64,000 nt of DNA from Lentilactobacillus curieae (lineage in GTDB: Bacteria > Bacillota > Bacilli > Lactobacillales > Lactobacillaceae): assembly GCF_000785105.2 (NCBI RefSeq), contig NZ_CP018906.1, positions 1,240,001-1,304,000 on the forward strand, given 5' to 3'. Every line of letters starts with the position of its first letter. Positions within the stretch are counted from its first letter, which is position 1. Position numbers and translations under genes: made by a program. This document shows, piece after piece, positions 32,935 to 41,721 of this stretch. The notes beneath the pieces are model-generated. The model saw only the letters and a list, made by a program, of their open reading frames with translations. It did not search any database and had not been told where the DNA came from.

Positions 32935-33492
32935 ATGAGTGAACAACGTGTATTTGTAATTACGGGAGCCGCCGGGAGCGGTAAGACCACAGTTAGAAAT
33001 TACTTGACCAAGGAGTTTAATATGCCCAAGGTCATTACTCATACGACTCGGGCACCGAGGATTCATGAAGAAGATGGGGTGGATTACTACTTTGAATCGG
33101 AAGATTCGTTTGGGGATAACCACTATCTGGAATCAGTTTCTTATGCGGGAAATCGGTATGGATCATCATTTGAAGGTCTTGATGAAGCTTGGAAGAGTTC
33201 TGACTTCATTACCATTGTTTTGGATACCGCGGGAGCGATTACTTATAAACGTGAGTTGGGTGATAAAGCCGTTGTCATTTTTTTGAAAGTTGATGATTCG
33301 AGTACGCTACTCCAACGGATGAAGACCAGGGGAGATGACACCCAGACGTTAGCTGATCGGATTAAGAGCGATGAATATTTGCGAGATTTAACTCTTCCCG
33401 AAGAACTTAAGGGTAACGCATTTGTCATTAACAACAATGATTGGGAACGAACGAAACACATTGTTAATGATATTGTTGCAAAATATAAATAA
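32935..33492 (+). CDS. Guanylate-kinase-like P-loop protein
   Basis: 185 residues. The P-loop is TGAAGSGKTT (from about residue 10), THTTRAPRIHEEDGVDYYF matches the GMP-binding region of guanylate kinases (S/T-T-R-x-x-R...G-x-D-Y), and Arg residues occur in the lid (MKTRGDD). The essential guanylate kinase of the genome is usually a longer protein beside rpoZ, so this is probably a divergent extra copy. It may use another nucleotide. It is in an operon with the antiporter and Nudix genes; its own ribosome site is weak, which suggests coupling. Confidence 0.8.
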   Translation: MSEQRVFVITGAAGSGKTTVRNYLTKEFNMPKVITHTTRAPRIHEEDGVDYYFESEDSFGDNHYLESVSYAGNRYGSSFEGLDEAWKSSDFITIVLDTAGAITYKRELGDKAVVIFLKVDDSSTLLQRMKTRGDDTQTLADRIKSDEYLRDLTLPEELKGNAFVINNNDWERTKHIVNDIVAKYK

Positions 33493-33508
33493 TAATGTAA
33501 AAATCCTT

Positions 33509-33539
33509 GCCACGTCAGTTTGTATGTGGCATTTTTTTG
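33509..33539 (+). terminator. Terminator after the kinase-like gene
   Basis: TGCCAC and GTGGCA pair across a 12-base loop, followed by T7. Confidence 0.8.
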
Positions 33540-33550
33540 TGTTAGGATAA

Positions 33551-33582
33551 GTTAAATAGTAATAGTAATCGTTACATTTAAC
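33551..33582. promoter_or_regulatory. Palindromic operator before the Fur-family gene
   Basis: GTTAAAT (33551-33557) and ATTTAAC (33576-33582) are perfect inverted arms, with GTAA/TTAC inside. The element ends next to the GGAGG ribosome site. AT-rich dyads like this are typical Fur/Zur/PerR boxes, so autoregulation is likely. Confidence 0.55.
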
Positions 33583-33597
33583 GGAGGTAACTAAAAT

Positions 33598-34038
33598 ATG
33601 CCTGCAGTAGAAGAAGCAACTAAAGTCTTAAAAAGCAATAATTATAAAATTACAAAGCAACGAATCGCGATGATCAAGTACCTTGCGAACACCGCTGACC
33701 ATAAATATGTAGAAGTAACCGCAATTGACGATTATATGCGTAAGTCATTTCCTAAGATGAGCCATAATACTATCTATAGAAACATTTCTGAATTTGAAGA
33801 AATGGGAATCGTTGAAAAACAAGTTCAGGGACAACATCAGTGTGTTAAGTTCCAATGTGACTTTAAAAATGAGCATCATCATCACTTTATCTGTAATAAT
33901 TGTGGCAAGGTGACTGAGCTTAAGGAATGCCCACTAAGCCCTGAGGTGCTTGAACAGCTTCCCGGTGTTGAAATAACGGGTCACTACTTCCAAATTTACG
34001 GTTTGTGCCAAGAATGTGCTAATTTAAAGAATAATTAA
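33598..34038 (+). CDS. Fur-family metalloregulator
   Basis: A 146-residue protein with an N-terminal winged helix (SHNTIYRNISEFEEMGIVEK, about 55-74), a histidine cluster EHHHHFICNNCG (92-103), and two structural zinc pairs, Cys99/Cys102 and Cys137/Cys140. Fur, Zur and PerR cannot be told apart with certainty from this; the rich His cluster plus both CxxC pairs would suit Zur or PerR. It represses metal-uptake or peroxide genes when loaded with metal. GGAGG lies before the ATG, and a dyad operator overlaps the upstream region. Confidence 0.85.
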   Translation: MPAVEEATKVLKSNNYKITKQRIAMIKYLANTADHKYVEVTAIDDYMRKSFPKMSHNTIYRNISEFEEMGIVEKQVQGQHQCVKFQCDFKNEHHHHFICNNCGKVTELKECPLSPEVLEQLPGVEITGHYFQIYGLCQECANLKNN

Positions 34039-34110
34039 CGAAAAATTTATCAGAATAACATATATTTGTGGCATAATCTGGTTTAACAATTTGAGTAAGG
34101 AAGTGTATCC

Positions 34111-34749
34111 ATGGACAATCGAATCCCACCGTTAATCACGCCGTTTGCGATTTTATCAATTTCACTCGCACTGGGAGCAACTAACGTTGTGGTTAATAAG
34201 GTAACTGCTACTAATGAGGGGACACCGGCCCAAACTCAAACAGCAAATCAGCAAAGCCTTTCTAAAAAGATTTATGGTAAGACTGAAAAGCCAAGTAAAA
34301 ATAGCTCTAGTGCAGAGTTGAAAGATAATACTGATAAGAAGAAAGCCGATAAGAGTAAGGATGATTCAGCTGAGAAAAAAGCTGAACAAACCAAAACTGA
34401 TGAGCAAAATGACAAAGCGGCCACTGCAACAGACACTGGCACCACAACTAATAAAGCTAAAAAATCGGCAAGTAACACGACAACGTCAGCTAAAGATAAA
34501 TCTAACTCCGGTACTAAGAAATCTGGCACGGTTACGGGAACAACAAGTAACACCAAGAAAAATGCCAACGCCACCCAGACTGAAAAACAAGGGACTGAGA
34601 CCACAACTGGGAACACGGCTAACACTGGTGATACTACCACTGGGACGACAGAACCTGAGAAGACTACTGGTACAGCCCGTAGCACTACTGGGAATACTAC
34701 CCGAACAACTACGCAACAGAATACAACCACTCAGGGAGGTGATGATTAA
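34111..34749 (+). CDS. Exported Thr/Lys/Asn-rich low-complexity protein
   Basis: 212 residues. One N-terminal hydrophobic stretch (about 9-32, ITPFAILSISLALGATNVVV) acts as signal or anchor. The rest is Thr, Lys, Ser, Asn and Gly with TTTG, TEP and NTT repeats and no globular pattern; it ends GGDD with no LPxTG motif. It is probably a flexible wall-spanning or glycosylated tail. The stop overlaps the next start by one base (TAATG), so it is translated together with the membrane protein 34749-35576. The opposite-strand Val-rich frame is a mirror of the Thr codons. Confidence 0.75.
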   Translation: MDNRIPPLITPFAILSISLALGATNVVVNKVTATNEGTPAQTQTANQQSLSKKIYGKTEKPSKNSSSAELKDNTDKKKADKSKDDSAEKKAEQTKTDEQNDKAATATDTGTTTNKAKKSASNTTTSAKDKSNSGTKKSGTVTGTTSNTKKNANATQTEKQGTETTTGNTANTGDTTTGTTEPEKTTGTARSTTGNTTRTTTQQNTTTQGGDD

Positions 34750-35576
34750 TGTTTAGTTTCTTAGACATGGTTAACCATTACCTTGGGTACTTCAACATTA
34801 GTGTCACCTTAAAGAGTAGGATTTATACGATTTTAGGTGCGCTAGGTGACGCATACCTGTTTTACATTTCATACAGGTTTTTGAGTAACGGATACATTCC
34901 TCGAGGGTTAATGTTTCTGCTAGTCGCCATCGTGTTGCTTTACTTTGAGATTTGTAACTTCTTTTATTACTTTACAAATCATCAACCGAAGTTTGATTTG
35001 ACCCCCAAATTGGCTAAAGCCTTACACATCGCTAATAAGCCAAAGAAAACCCAAATTAATTCGCAGATGACTGGCAGTAATGTGGTCACTAATAACATTC
35101 CTGCCAACGGGATGTTTGACGATCGTCACGTGATTCCAGCGAAGGTAGAGTGCACACCTGACCAACAACAAAATATCAATCAAATTGTGACGATTTTAAA
35201 ATCAAAGAACTTGTTACGTGAAGATTATGGTGGTCATTCTGATCGCCAGCTTGCGGAAGTGATCAAGGCAACAGATGGTAAGCCTGTCTTTGCGATTGGT
35301 AAGGGAGTCTTGCTGCCATATTTTGATATGAAACGGACGGGTGACCGCTATGTGGTCTACGCCGGGCTTAACCAAGCTGAACAATTTCCAGTTGGTGAGG
35401 TTAAAAGAATTGGTTTGCAATCAATCAAGTCGATTGATAAAGAAAATATCAAGTTCTTTTTAGCCTCGGTGACACTGGTTGGTGGACCCTACAAAAAGTA
35501 CGGTCGTTCAACCTTGATGGAACACCAAAAAGACTACGAAATCGCGATTAAAGTTGCTTACCAAAAGCAAAAATAA
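34749..35576 (+). CDS. Conserved membrane protein with large soluble domain, unknown
   Basis: 275 residues: three hydrophobic helices in the first 78 residues (about 20-45, 47-68, 60-78), a Gln/Asn linker, then a soluble domain of about 160 residues. The domain contains NINQIVTILKSKNLLREDYG, the segment KGVLLPYFDMKRTGDRYVVYAG and a Lys-rich end. It looks like a lactobacillar conserved protein, possibly a DUF of that family, but I cannot name it surely. It is coupled to the Thr-rich exported protein, so the two may act together at the envelope. Confidence 0.72.
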   Translation: MFSFLDMVNHYLGYFNISVTLKSRIYTILGALGDAYLFYISYRFLSNGYIPRGLMFLLVAIVLLYFEICNFFYYFTNHQPKFDLTPKLAKALHIANKPKKTQINSQMTGSNVVTNNIPANGMFDDRHVIPAKVECTPDQQQNINQIVTILKSKNLLREDYGGHSDRQLAEVIKATDGKPVFAIGKGVLLPYFDMKRTGDRYVVYAGLNQAEQFPVGEVKRIGLQSIKSIDKENIKFFLASVTLVGGPYKKYGRSTLMEHQKDYEIAIKVAYQKQK

Positions 35577-35600
35577 AATGAATAGAAGTACTCAAAATGA

Positions 35601-35640
35601 AGATTAGCTTGAAAAGATTATGAAAGCTAATCTTTTTGTT
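35601..35640 (+). terminator. Terminator after the envelope gene pair
   Basis: AGATTAGCTT pairs with AAGCTAATCT, followed by a T-rich tract. The next 250 bases are AT-rich with no gene; they include a small CCGA/TCGG dyad near 35717. Confidence 0.82.
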
Positions 35641-35891
35641 TTGCCATTATTTTTGCAAAAAAAACTGTACATCTTAGCTATTAATCGGGTAAAATATTAA
35701 ATACTACCAACTTAAGCCGATAATTATTCGGAATTGATTTATTGAGATAACGGCAGTCTTAGTCGCTATCATTTTGTTTCAATTTTTTTAGGTTAGGTTA
35801 TTTTACACGGGGGCAGTTTTAACCTATGATTGATTTAGTAATAATTCTTAGACAATTTTAATTAATTGCCCTGAGTTTGGAGGAAATAAGT

Positions 35892-36632
35892 ATGGCAATG
35901 ATCGAGTTTGATGACGTACAAAAGTATTATGGTGATTTTCACGCGTTAAAAGACATCAACTTAAAGATAGAGGCCGGCGAAACGGTTGTGTTGATTGGAC
36001 CTTCAGGTTCAGGTAAATCAACCCTAATTCGTACGGTTAATGGACTGGAACCAGTTCAAGATGGTCGCTTGATCGTTAACGGTCAGGATTTAGCAAACCG
36101 GAAGACGGATATTAACCGAATTCGGAAGAACGTTGGGATGGTGTTCCAACACTTTAACCTCTATGCTAACAAGACAATTCTTGAAAACATTATGCTAGCA
36201 CCACGAATCGTTTTGAAACGTGATGAAGCAGAAAACAAAAAGTTCGCAATGGAATTACTAGACCGAGTTGGGTTGGCTGATCAAGCTGAAAAGTATCCAG
36301 CACAACTATCTGGTGGTCAACAACAACGAATTGCTATTGCTCGTTCACTAGCAATGAAACCTAAGTGTTTGTTGTTTGATGAGCCAACTTCAGCTCTCGA
36401 TCCCGAAATGATTGATGATGTTTTGAACGTAATGAAAGATATTGCTCGTGACTCCAACATGACAATGCTGGTTGTTACCCACGAAATGGGCTTTGCTCGT
36501 GAAGTGGCTGACCGAGTTATTTTCATGGCTGATGGTCAAATTCTTGAAGATGACAGCAGTGATACATTCTTTAATGGTGAACCTTCAAATGAACGTGCTC
36601 GTCAGTTCTTAGGCAAGATTATTACGCACTAA
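35892..36632 (+). CDS. glnQ: Polar amino acid (glutamine-type) ABC importer, ATPase
   Basis: A 246-residue ABC ATPase of the polar-amino-acid uptake family. Walker A GPSGSGKST is at 36-44, the signature LSGGQQQR near 138, and Walker B LLFDEPTSALDPEM near 160, all close to GlnQ/GlnQ2. It powers uptake of glutamine, glutamate or a similar polar amino acid. The ATG at 35892 is preceded by GGAGGAAA; a TTG at 35877 overlaps that site and is rejected. First gene of a four-gene operon. Confidence 0.9.
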   Translation: MAMIEFDDVQKYYGDFHALKDINLKIEAGETVVLIGPSGSGKSTLIRTVNGLEPVQDGRLIVNGQDLANRKTDINRIRKNVGMVFQHFNLYANKTILENIMLAPRIVLKRDEAENKKFAMELLDRVGLADQAEKYPAQLSGGQQQRIAIARSLAMKPKCLLFDEPTSALDPEMIDDVLNVMKDIARDSNMTMLVVTHEMGFAREVADRVIFMADGQILEDDSSDTFFNGEPSNERARQFLGKIITH

Positions 36633-36656
36633 AATCGTTACGTGGAGGGATGCACT

Positions 36657-37487
36657 ATGAAAAAGGTCTACAGGAAGCTTGGACTTTTGCTTGCACTGTT
36701 TGTAACGATTATTAGTTTAAGTGCATGTAGTTCAAGCGCTAAAAAAGACGTCTTAGCCGAAGACAAAGCATCGAACACCATTACCTGGGGTGTTAAAGCT
36801 GATACTAAGTTATTCGGTTTGATGGACGTTAAAGATAATGAAATTAAGGGATTTGAAGTCGACTTAGCTAAGGCGATGACTAAACAAATCCTCGGCAAAG
36901 ACGGTAAGGCTCGTTTCTTACAAGTTACTAGTCAAACCCGGATGCCTTTACTTAGAAACGGAAACATTGATGCCATTATGGCAACTATGACCATCACCCC
37001 AGAGCGGGCAAAGCAAGTTGACTTTAGTCGTTCATACTTTGACGCTGGGCAAGCAATTTTGGTCAAAGATGGTAGCCCAATTAAGAACGTTAAGGACCTT
37101 AATAAGAAGGGCGACGTTGTCCTTGGGGTTGTTGGCTCTAACTCAGTTCAAAACATTGGTAAGTTTGCTCCCAAGGCAAGAGTGCTACAACTAACCGACT
37201 ACTCACAAGCGCTGACTGCTTTGAAGTCCGGCCAAGGACAAGCACTTACTACCGATAACGGTATCCTTTATGGTATGTCTGTTGAAAACCCTGGCTACTC
37301 CGTTGTTGGTGGAACATTCACTAACGAACCTTACGGAATTGCGGTTGATAAGGGTCAAACTAAGCTACAAAAAGCAATGAATGGTGCCCTCACCAAGGTT
37401 GAAAAATCTGGTGAGTACAACAAGTTACTAAACAAGTGGTTCGGAAATGTTAAAGGATTCAATTTGAAGGAGGCGTACAGACAATGA
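36657..37487 (+). CDS. glnH: Polar amino acid ABC importer, substrate-binding lipoprotein
   Basis: 276 residues. The signal peptide ends in the lipobox LSAC (Cys24), so it is a lipoprotein. The SBP_bac_3 fold is seen in DNEIKGFEVDLAKAMTKQIL, RNGNIDAIMATMTITPERAK and VDFSRSYFDAGQAILVK. It captures a polar amino acid outside the membrane for the neighbouring permeases. The ATG at 36657 lies after GTGGAGGGA. The stop overlaps the permease start (ATGA). Confidence 0.9.
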   Translation: MKKVYRKLGLLLALFVTIISLSACSSSAKKDVLAEDKASNTITWGVKADTKLFGLMDVKDNEIKGFEVDLAKAMTKQILGKDGKARFLQVTSQTRMPLLRNGNIDAIMATMTITPERAKQVDFSRSYFDAGQAILVKDGSPIKNVKDLNKKGDVVLGVVGSNSVQNIGKFAPKARVLQLTDYSQALTALKSGQGQALTTDNGILYGMSVENPGYSVVGGTFTNEPYGIAVDKGQTKLQKAMNGALTKVEKSGEYNKLLNKWFGNVKGFNLKEAYRQ

Positions 37488-38125
37488 TAAGTATTTTTCA
37501 AAATTATGGAGGCCTTCTTCTCCAAGGATTCTGGCAAACAATTCTATGTAGTTTGATTGCGTTGTTCTTTGCGTTGATCATTGGTTCTGCATTCGCTATT
37601 TTGGAAGTTATGCCAAACAAGTTGGTTCATGTAATCGCTAAGGCATACATCGAACTATTCCGGAACATTCCGCTACTAGTTATCACAATGTTTTTCTACG
37701 TGGTTATTCCAATGTACGTGGCAAAAATTAGTGGGTTTGCTTCTGGAACAATTGGTCTGACACTTTACTCATCAGCGTTTATTGCTGAAACTGTTCGTTC
37801 AGGAATTCAATCGGTTGATCCTGGACAAATGGAAGGTGCCCGTTCAAATGGTTTGACCTTCTGGCAATCAATGCGTTACATAGTGTTGCCACAGGCCTTT
37901 AAGTACGTTATCCCACCATTGGGAAACCAATTTATCAACTTAATTAAGAACTCATCAGTTCTAGCCTTCGTTGCTGGATTTGATTTGATGTACCAGGGTA
38001 ACGTTATTGCTTCTGACTCACTACAAAGTATGAGTGCTTATATGTGTGTCGGAGTGCTTTATTTGGTAATCACATTGCCATTGAGCTACTATATGCGTCA
38101 CCTTGAAAAGAAAATTGCTGCTTAA
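37484..38125 (+). CDS. Polar amino acid ABC importer, permease 1
   Basis: A 213-residue HisM/GlnP-type permease with five helices. It has the EAA-type coupling loop (VDPGQMEGARSNGLTFWQSM) near residue 115. The conserved ELFRNIPLLV segment is near 55. It overlaps the binding-protein gene by four bases. It forms a heterodimeric channel with the next permease. Confidence 0.9.
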   Translation: MISIFQNYGGLLLQGFWQTILCSLIALFFALIIGSAFAILEVMPNKLVHVIAKAYIELFRNIPLLVITMFFYVVIPMYVAKISGFASGTIGLTLYSSAFIAETVRSGIQSVDPGQMEGARSNGLTFWQSMRYIVLPQAFKYVIPPLGNQFINLIKNSSVLAFVAGFDLMYQGNVIASDSLQSMSAYMCVGVLYLVITLPLSYYMRHLEKKIAA

Positions 38126-38140
38126 AAGGAGGAATCAAAT

Positions 38141-38854
38141 ATGTTAAACGTATTAGGTGCATATTCATGGGTTAACATCCGGTTCCTTCTTGAAGGAGCT
38201 TGGGTCACTGTTTTTGTTTCAGTCCTTTCAATTTTATTTAGCTACATTTTAGGGGTTATCTTAGGAATTACCCGTTACGTTAATATCAAATGGTTGTCAC
38301 CAATTGTTGGGTTCATTATTGATATCATTCGTAACTTGCCATTGATTTTGATAATCTTCTTTACCTACTTTGGTTTGCCACTTCTAGGCTTTAAGCCAGC
38401 GCCAATTTGGGCATCAATTATGGCGCTTTCAATTTTCGAAGCTGCCATGGTTGCTGAAATTGTGCGTGCCGGAATTGCCTCGATCCCAGTTGGTCAAATG
38501 GAAGGTGCTCGGGCCAATGGACTTACTTATTGGCAAGGTTTGTGGCACATTGTGTTACCCCAAGCCATTAGAAATATGATTCCTGCCATCGTTTCTCAAT
38601 TCATTTCCTTAGTTAAGGATACTTCACTGGCAACTATCATTGTGCTGCCTGATTTGATGAACCATGCGCAAATCATTTATGGTCAGAATACTAATTACAC
38701 AATTCCAATGTTTATTGCATTGGCGGTTATTTACTTTATCGTTTGTTACTCACTTTCACTGTTTGCCTCATACCTTGAGAGACGTCAGAAGAAGTCTATT
38801 GCCCAAGACCCTGAAGATGAAGATGTTCAGGGTGGAGATATGCCGCTGCAATAG
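38141..38854 (+). CDS. Polar amino acid ABC importer, permease 2
   Basis: A 237-residue permease, paralogous to the preceding one. DIIRNLPLILIIFFTYFGLP lies near residue 61 and the coupling loop IPVGQMEGARANGLTYWQGL near 113. The C-terminus is acidic (DPEDEDVQGGD) and unusually long for the family. AAAAGGAGG precedes the ATG. Last gene of the operon, with a terminator after it. Confidence 0.9.
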   Translation: MLNVLGAYSWVNIRFLLEGAWVTVFVSVLSILFSYILGVILGITRYVNIKWLSPIVGFIIDIIRNLPLILIIFFTYFGLPLLGFKPAPIWASIMALSIFEAAMVAEIVRAGIASIPVGQMEGARANGLTYWQGLWHIVLPQAIRNMIPAIVSQFISLVKDTSLATIIVLPDLMNHAQIIYGQNTNYTIPMFIALAVIYFIVCYSLSLFASYLERRQKKSIAQDPEDEDVQGGDMPLQ

Positions 38855-38867
38855 GGATTCATTACAG

Positions 38868-38907
38868 AAAGCTGAACACCAATTACGGTGGTTCGGCTTT
38901 TTTTGTA
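38868..38907 (+). terminator. Terminator of the glutamine-type importer operon
   Basis: AAAGCTGAACACC pairs with GGTGGTTCGGCTTT (with G-U pairs) around AATTAC, followed by a run of T. Confidence 0.9.
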
Positions 38908-38949
38908 TCCCAAATCAAATTTATGTTGTAATCAAGTTTTGCAGATGAT

Positions 38950-38967
38950 AACGTATATTTATACGTT
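38950..38967. promoter_or_regulatory. Perfect dyad before the second peptidase-carrier operon
   Basis: AACGTATA-TT-TATACGTT: eight-base arms, perfect symmetry, 27 bases before the start codon. The position suits a repressor operator that covers the promoter or early leader. The matching regulator is not evident in the window. Confidence 0.5.
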
Positions 38968-38993
38968 TTTGACGAAAAAGGAGTTATTAAACT

Positions 38994-40151
38994 ATGGAAA
39001 AACAGCAGAAAATTCAGATTTTATCTGATCTGATTGCAATTCGATCAGTGAACGATAATGAAGCACAGGTTGCTGATTACATCTCAGGGTTATTTGAACC
39101 TTATGCAAATAAGGGAGTGGATATTCAAAGAGTTACATATGCGCCTGGAAGAGATAACTTGGTGATTACGATTGGAGAAGGCCCATCAACACTTGGCTTT
39201 TCTGGTCATGAGGATGTGGTTGCTGCGGGTGATCCTGCTGATTGGAGTAGCGATCCGTTTGAAGCAACTATCAAAGATAACAAACTATACGGTCGTGGTG
39301 CTACTGACATGAAGAGCGGCTTGGCAGCACAACTCATTGCTATGTTAGAGATGCTTGAGTCAGATAGTGTTCCAGGAAAGATAAAGATGTTTGCAACAGT
39401 GGGTGAAGAAACTGGGGAGTATGGTGCTGCTCAATTGACTAAAGCTGGATACGTTGACGGAATTGGTGGACTGATTATTTCGGAGCCGGGTGATGGCATG
39501 AGCCGAGTTGGCTTTACGTCTAAAGGAGTTATTGATTACATCATCACTTCTGTTGGTAAGGGTGCGCATAGTTCTCGTCCAGAAAAGGGAGTCAACGCTA
39601 TTGACCCTTTGGTTGATTTTGCTACTGAAGTTAGATCTGTGATGGCCAAATTTGATAAGGAGAACCCGGTTCTTGGCAAGTTGACTCACGTTCAAAGTGT
39701 CATTAGTGGTGGGGTACAAATTAATAGTGTTCCTGCTAAGGGGATCATGAAGGGAAACATTCGCACGATTCCAGAATATCCTAATCAAGTAGTTTTTGAT
39801 GCGTTGAATGGGTTGGTGGAGAAGTTGAATCAAAGGCCGGGTTTTGATTTATCGATAAAATATAGCTTTCCAGAAGAAGCAATGCCCGGGGATGAAAACT
39901 CGCCATTTATCAAGTTGCTCAAAAAGGTTCATGATGGGATGTTTGATGAACCATTGGAAGCAGTTGGGCAAACCGGCGCAAATGATGGTCAAGAATTTCT
40001 TCATGCAAAGGGTGACTTCAGTATTGCTCTATTGGGACCTGGTAACGATACTTCCCACCAAGTTGATGAGTATGTAGACTTAGATGTCTATCTCAAATCA
40101 ATTGATTTTTATAAACAGTTAGCAGTTGAATTCTTCGCAAAGGAGAAATAA
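38994..40151 (+). CDS. M20 family metallopeptidase, ArgE/DapE-like
   Basis: 385 residues. Zinc-site motifs: FSGHEDVVAAGD (His72, Asp74), YGRGATDMKSG (Asp105), TVGEETGEYG (Glu138 catalytic, Glu139 metal), and a C-terminal PGNDTSHQVDEYV with the last His. Length and motifs fit the ArgE/DapE/ACY1 group, which removes acyl groups from amino acids or cleaves dipeptides. The carrier gene starts 3 bases after its stop, so enzyme and transporter act as a pair; the transported substrate is probably what this enzyme hydrolyses. AAAAGGAG precedes the ATG. Confidence 0.87.
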   Translation: MEKQQKIQILSDLIAIRSVNDNEAQVADYISGLFEPYANKGVDIQRVTYAPGRDNLVITIGEGPSTLGFSGHEDVVAAGDPADWSSDPFEATIKDNKLYGRGATDMKSGLAAQLIAMLEMLESDSVPGKIKMFATVGEETGEYGAAQLTKAGYVDGIGGLIISEPGDGMSRVGFTSKGVIDYIITSVGKGAHSSRPEKGVNAIDPLVDFATEVRSVMAKFDKENPVLGKLTHVQSVISGGVQINSVPAKGIMKGNIRTIPEYPNQVVFDALNGLVEKLNQRPGFDLSIKYSFPEEAMPGDENSPFIKLLKKVHDGMFDEPLEAVGQTGANDGQEFLHAKGDFSIALLGPGNDTSHQVDEYVDLDVYLKSIDFYKQLAVEFFAKEK

Positions 40152-40154
40152 ATT

Positions 40155-41672
40155 ATGAATCAAATCGATGAAAAAAAGTCTAAACGGTTAAAGATGCCGT
40201 CAGCGTTTACGATTTTATTTGGTCTGATTGCGCTGATTGCTGTTCTGACCTGGGTTATTCCAGCTGGGACGTACTCAACGACATCAGATGGAACGCTAAT
40301 CAGTGGAACCTACAAAACAGTTGCTAGCCATACCCAAGGACTTTGGGATGTTTTAATGGCACCAATTATTGGGATGATTGGAAATAAGCAGACCACTGGA
40401 GCCATTGAAATTTCGATGTTTATTTTGGTTATTGGTGGATTTCTTGGCGTTGTCAATAAGACAGGTGCCTTAGATGACGGTATTCGAGCCATTGTTAACC
40501 GTTATCGAGGACATGAAAAGCGCCTCATTATCGTATTAATGATTTTGTTTTCAATTGGTGGTTCAACGTACGGAATGGGTGAAGAAACGATGGCATTCTT
40601 CCCATTGTTGATTCCAATTATGATGGGGGTTGGCTATGATTCTTTGGTTGCAGTGGGAATTATTTTGCTTAGCACCAGAGTTGGTGATTTAGCATCAACC
40701 GTTAACCCGTTTGCAACAGGAGTGGCTTCAGGAATTATCAAAATATCCCCTGGGGTTGGCCTGTTTTCTAGAATTATTTTATTAATTATCGTTACTGCAA
40801 TTGCAATTTTATTCGTGCTTCATTACGCAGAAAAGATTCGAAAAGATCCGACAAAGTCATTAGTATATCAGCAACGTGATAAAGATATGGAAACATTCTC
40901 TGTTGCTGCCAGGACAGCTGAACCTAAGCCACTGACAAAGAATCAAAAAGGGGTACTAGTTGTATTCTGTCTAACCTTTGTAATCATGATTATTGGATTA
41001 GTGCCTTGGACGAGTATTAACAGTCACTGGACGTTCTTTGATAGCTTTAATAGCTTGATCACTAAAAACACATTTTTAGGAACTATCCTTGGTAAAGATA
41101 TCGTTTCATTAGGTAATTGGTACTTTAATGAAATCACTTTGCTATTCTTATTGATGTCGATTGTAATTAAGTTTGTGGGGCACATAAATGAATCTGAGTT
41201 TATTTCATCGTTTATGGGTGGAATGGCAGAACTTTTAAACGTAGCTATTATTGTTGCGGTTGCTAGAGGGATTCAAGCAATTATGAATAGTGGGATGATT
41301 ACTGGGACGATTCTTCACTTTGGAGAAACCGGCTTGAGTGGATTGCCTAAACCGGTATTTGCCATTTTGGCATTTGTATTCTTCTGTGTGCTATCAATCG
41401 TAATTCCGTCAAGCTCTGGTTTGGCTGCAGCTACGATGGGCATTATGGGTTCGTTAGCGGCATTTTCACACGTAGACGGCAGTGTAATGGTTTCTGCATT
41501 TCAAGCATCATCGGGGTTGATTACTGCGATTACACCAACCTCAGCCATTCTGATGGGGGCACTAGCCTTATCTCATATCAGTCTAATCACTTGGTGGAAA
41601 TGGACCTGGAAACTAATAGCAATGTTATTTATCATCACTTGTGCCTTCTTAGGAATTGTGGCAGTTTTATAA
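40155..41672 (+). CDS. YfcC family membrane carrier, second copy
   Basis: 505 residues, a clear paralogue of 7773-9293: the same KMPSAFTILF start, TWVIPAGTYS, MFILVIGGFLGVVNKTGALD, GGSTYGMGEETMAFFPLLIP and VIPSSSGLAAATMGIMG. Family substrates are reported loosely as basic amino acids or dicarboxylates. Its direct coupling (3-base gap) to an M20 hydrolase favours an acylated amino acid or dipeptide. AAAGGAGA lies before the ATG, inside the peptidase's last codons. Ends at a bidirectional terminator. Confidence 0.88.
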   Translation: MNQIDEKKSKRLKMPSAFTILFGLIALIAVLTWVIPAGTYSTTSDGTLISGTYKTVASHTQGLWDVLMAPIIGMIGNKQTTGAIEISMFILVIGGFLGVVNKTGALDDGIRAIVNRYRGHEKRLIIVLMILFSIGGSTYGMGEETMAFFPLLIPIMMGVGYDSLVAVGIILLSTRVGDLASTVNPFATGVASGIIKISPGVGLFSRIILLIIVTAIAILFVLHYAEKIRKDPTKSLVYQQRDKDMETFSVAARTAEPKPLTKNQKGVLVVFCLTFVIMIIGLVPWTSINSHWTFFDSFNSLITKNTFLGTILGKDIVSLGNWYFNEITLLFLLMSIVIKFVGHINESEFISSFMGGMAELLNVAIIVAVARGIQAIMNSGMITGTILHFGETGLSGLPKPVFAILAFVFFCVLSIVIPSSSGLAAATMGIMGSLAAFSHVDGSVMVSAFQASSGLITAITPTSAILMGALALSHISLITWWKWTWKLIAMLFIITCAFLGIVAVL

Positions 41673-41680
41673 ATGCATAT

Positions 41681-41716
41681 AAAAACGACCAATCTCAAGA
41701 TTGGTCGTTTTTTCGT
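41681..41716. terminator. Bidirectional terminator
   Basis: AAAACGACCAAT pairs with ATTGGTCGTTTT around CTCAAG, with T runs on both strands. It separates the carrier gene from the convergent APC permease gene. Confidence 0.92.
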
Positions 41717-41721
41717 ACTTA

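Noticed and set aside
34272-34730. A Val-rich 152-codon frame on the minus strand
   Set aside because: It is the mirror of Thr/Asn codons of the exported protein, with no ribosome site; its composition follows from the other strand.
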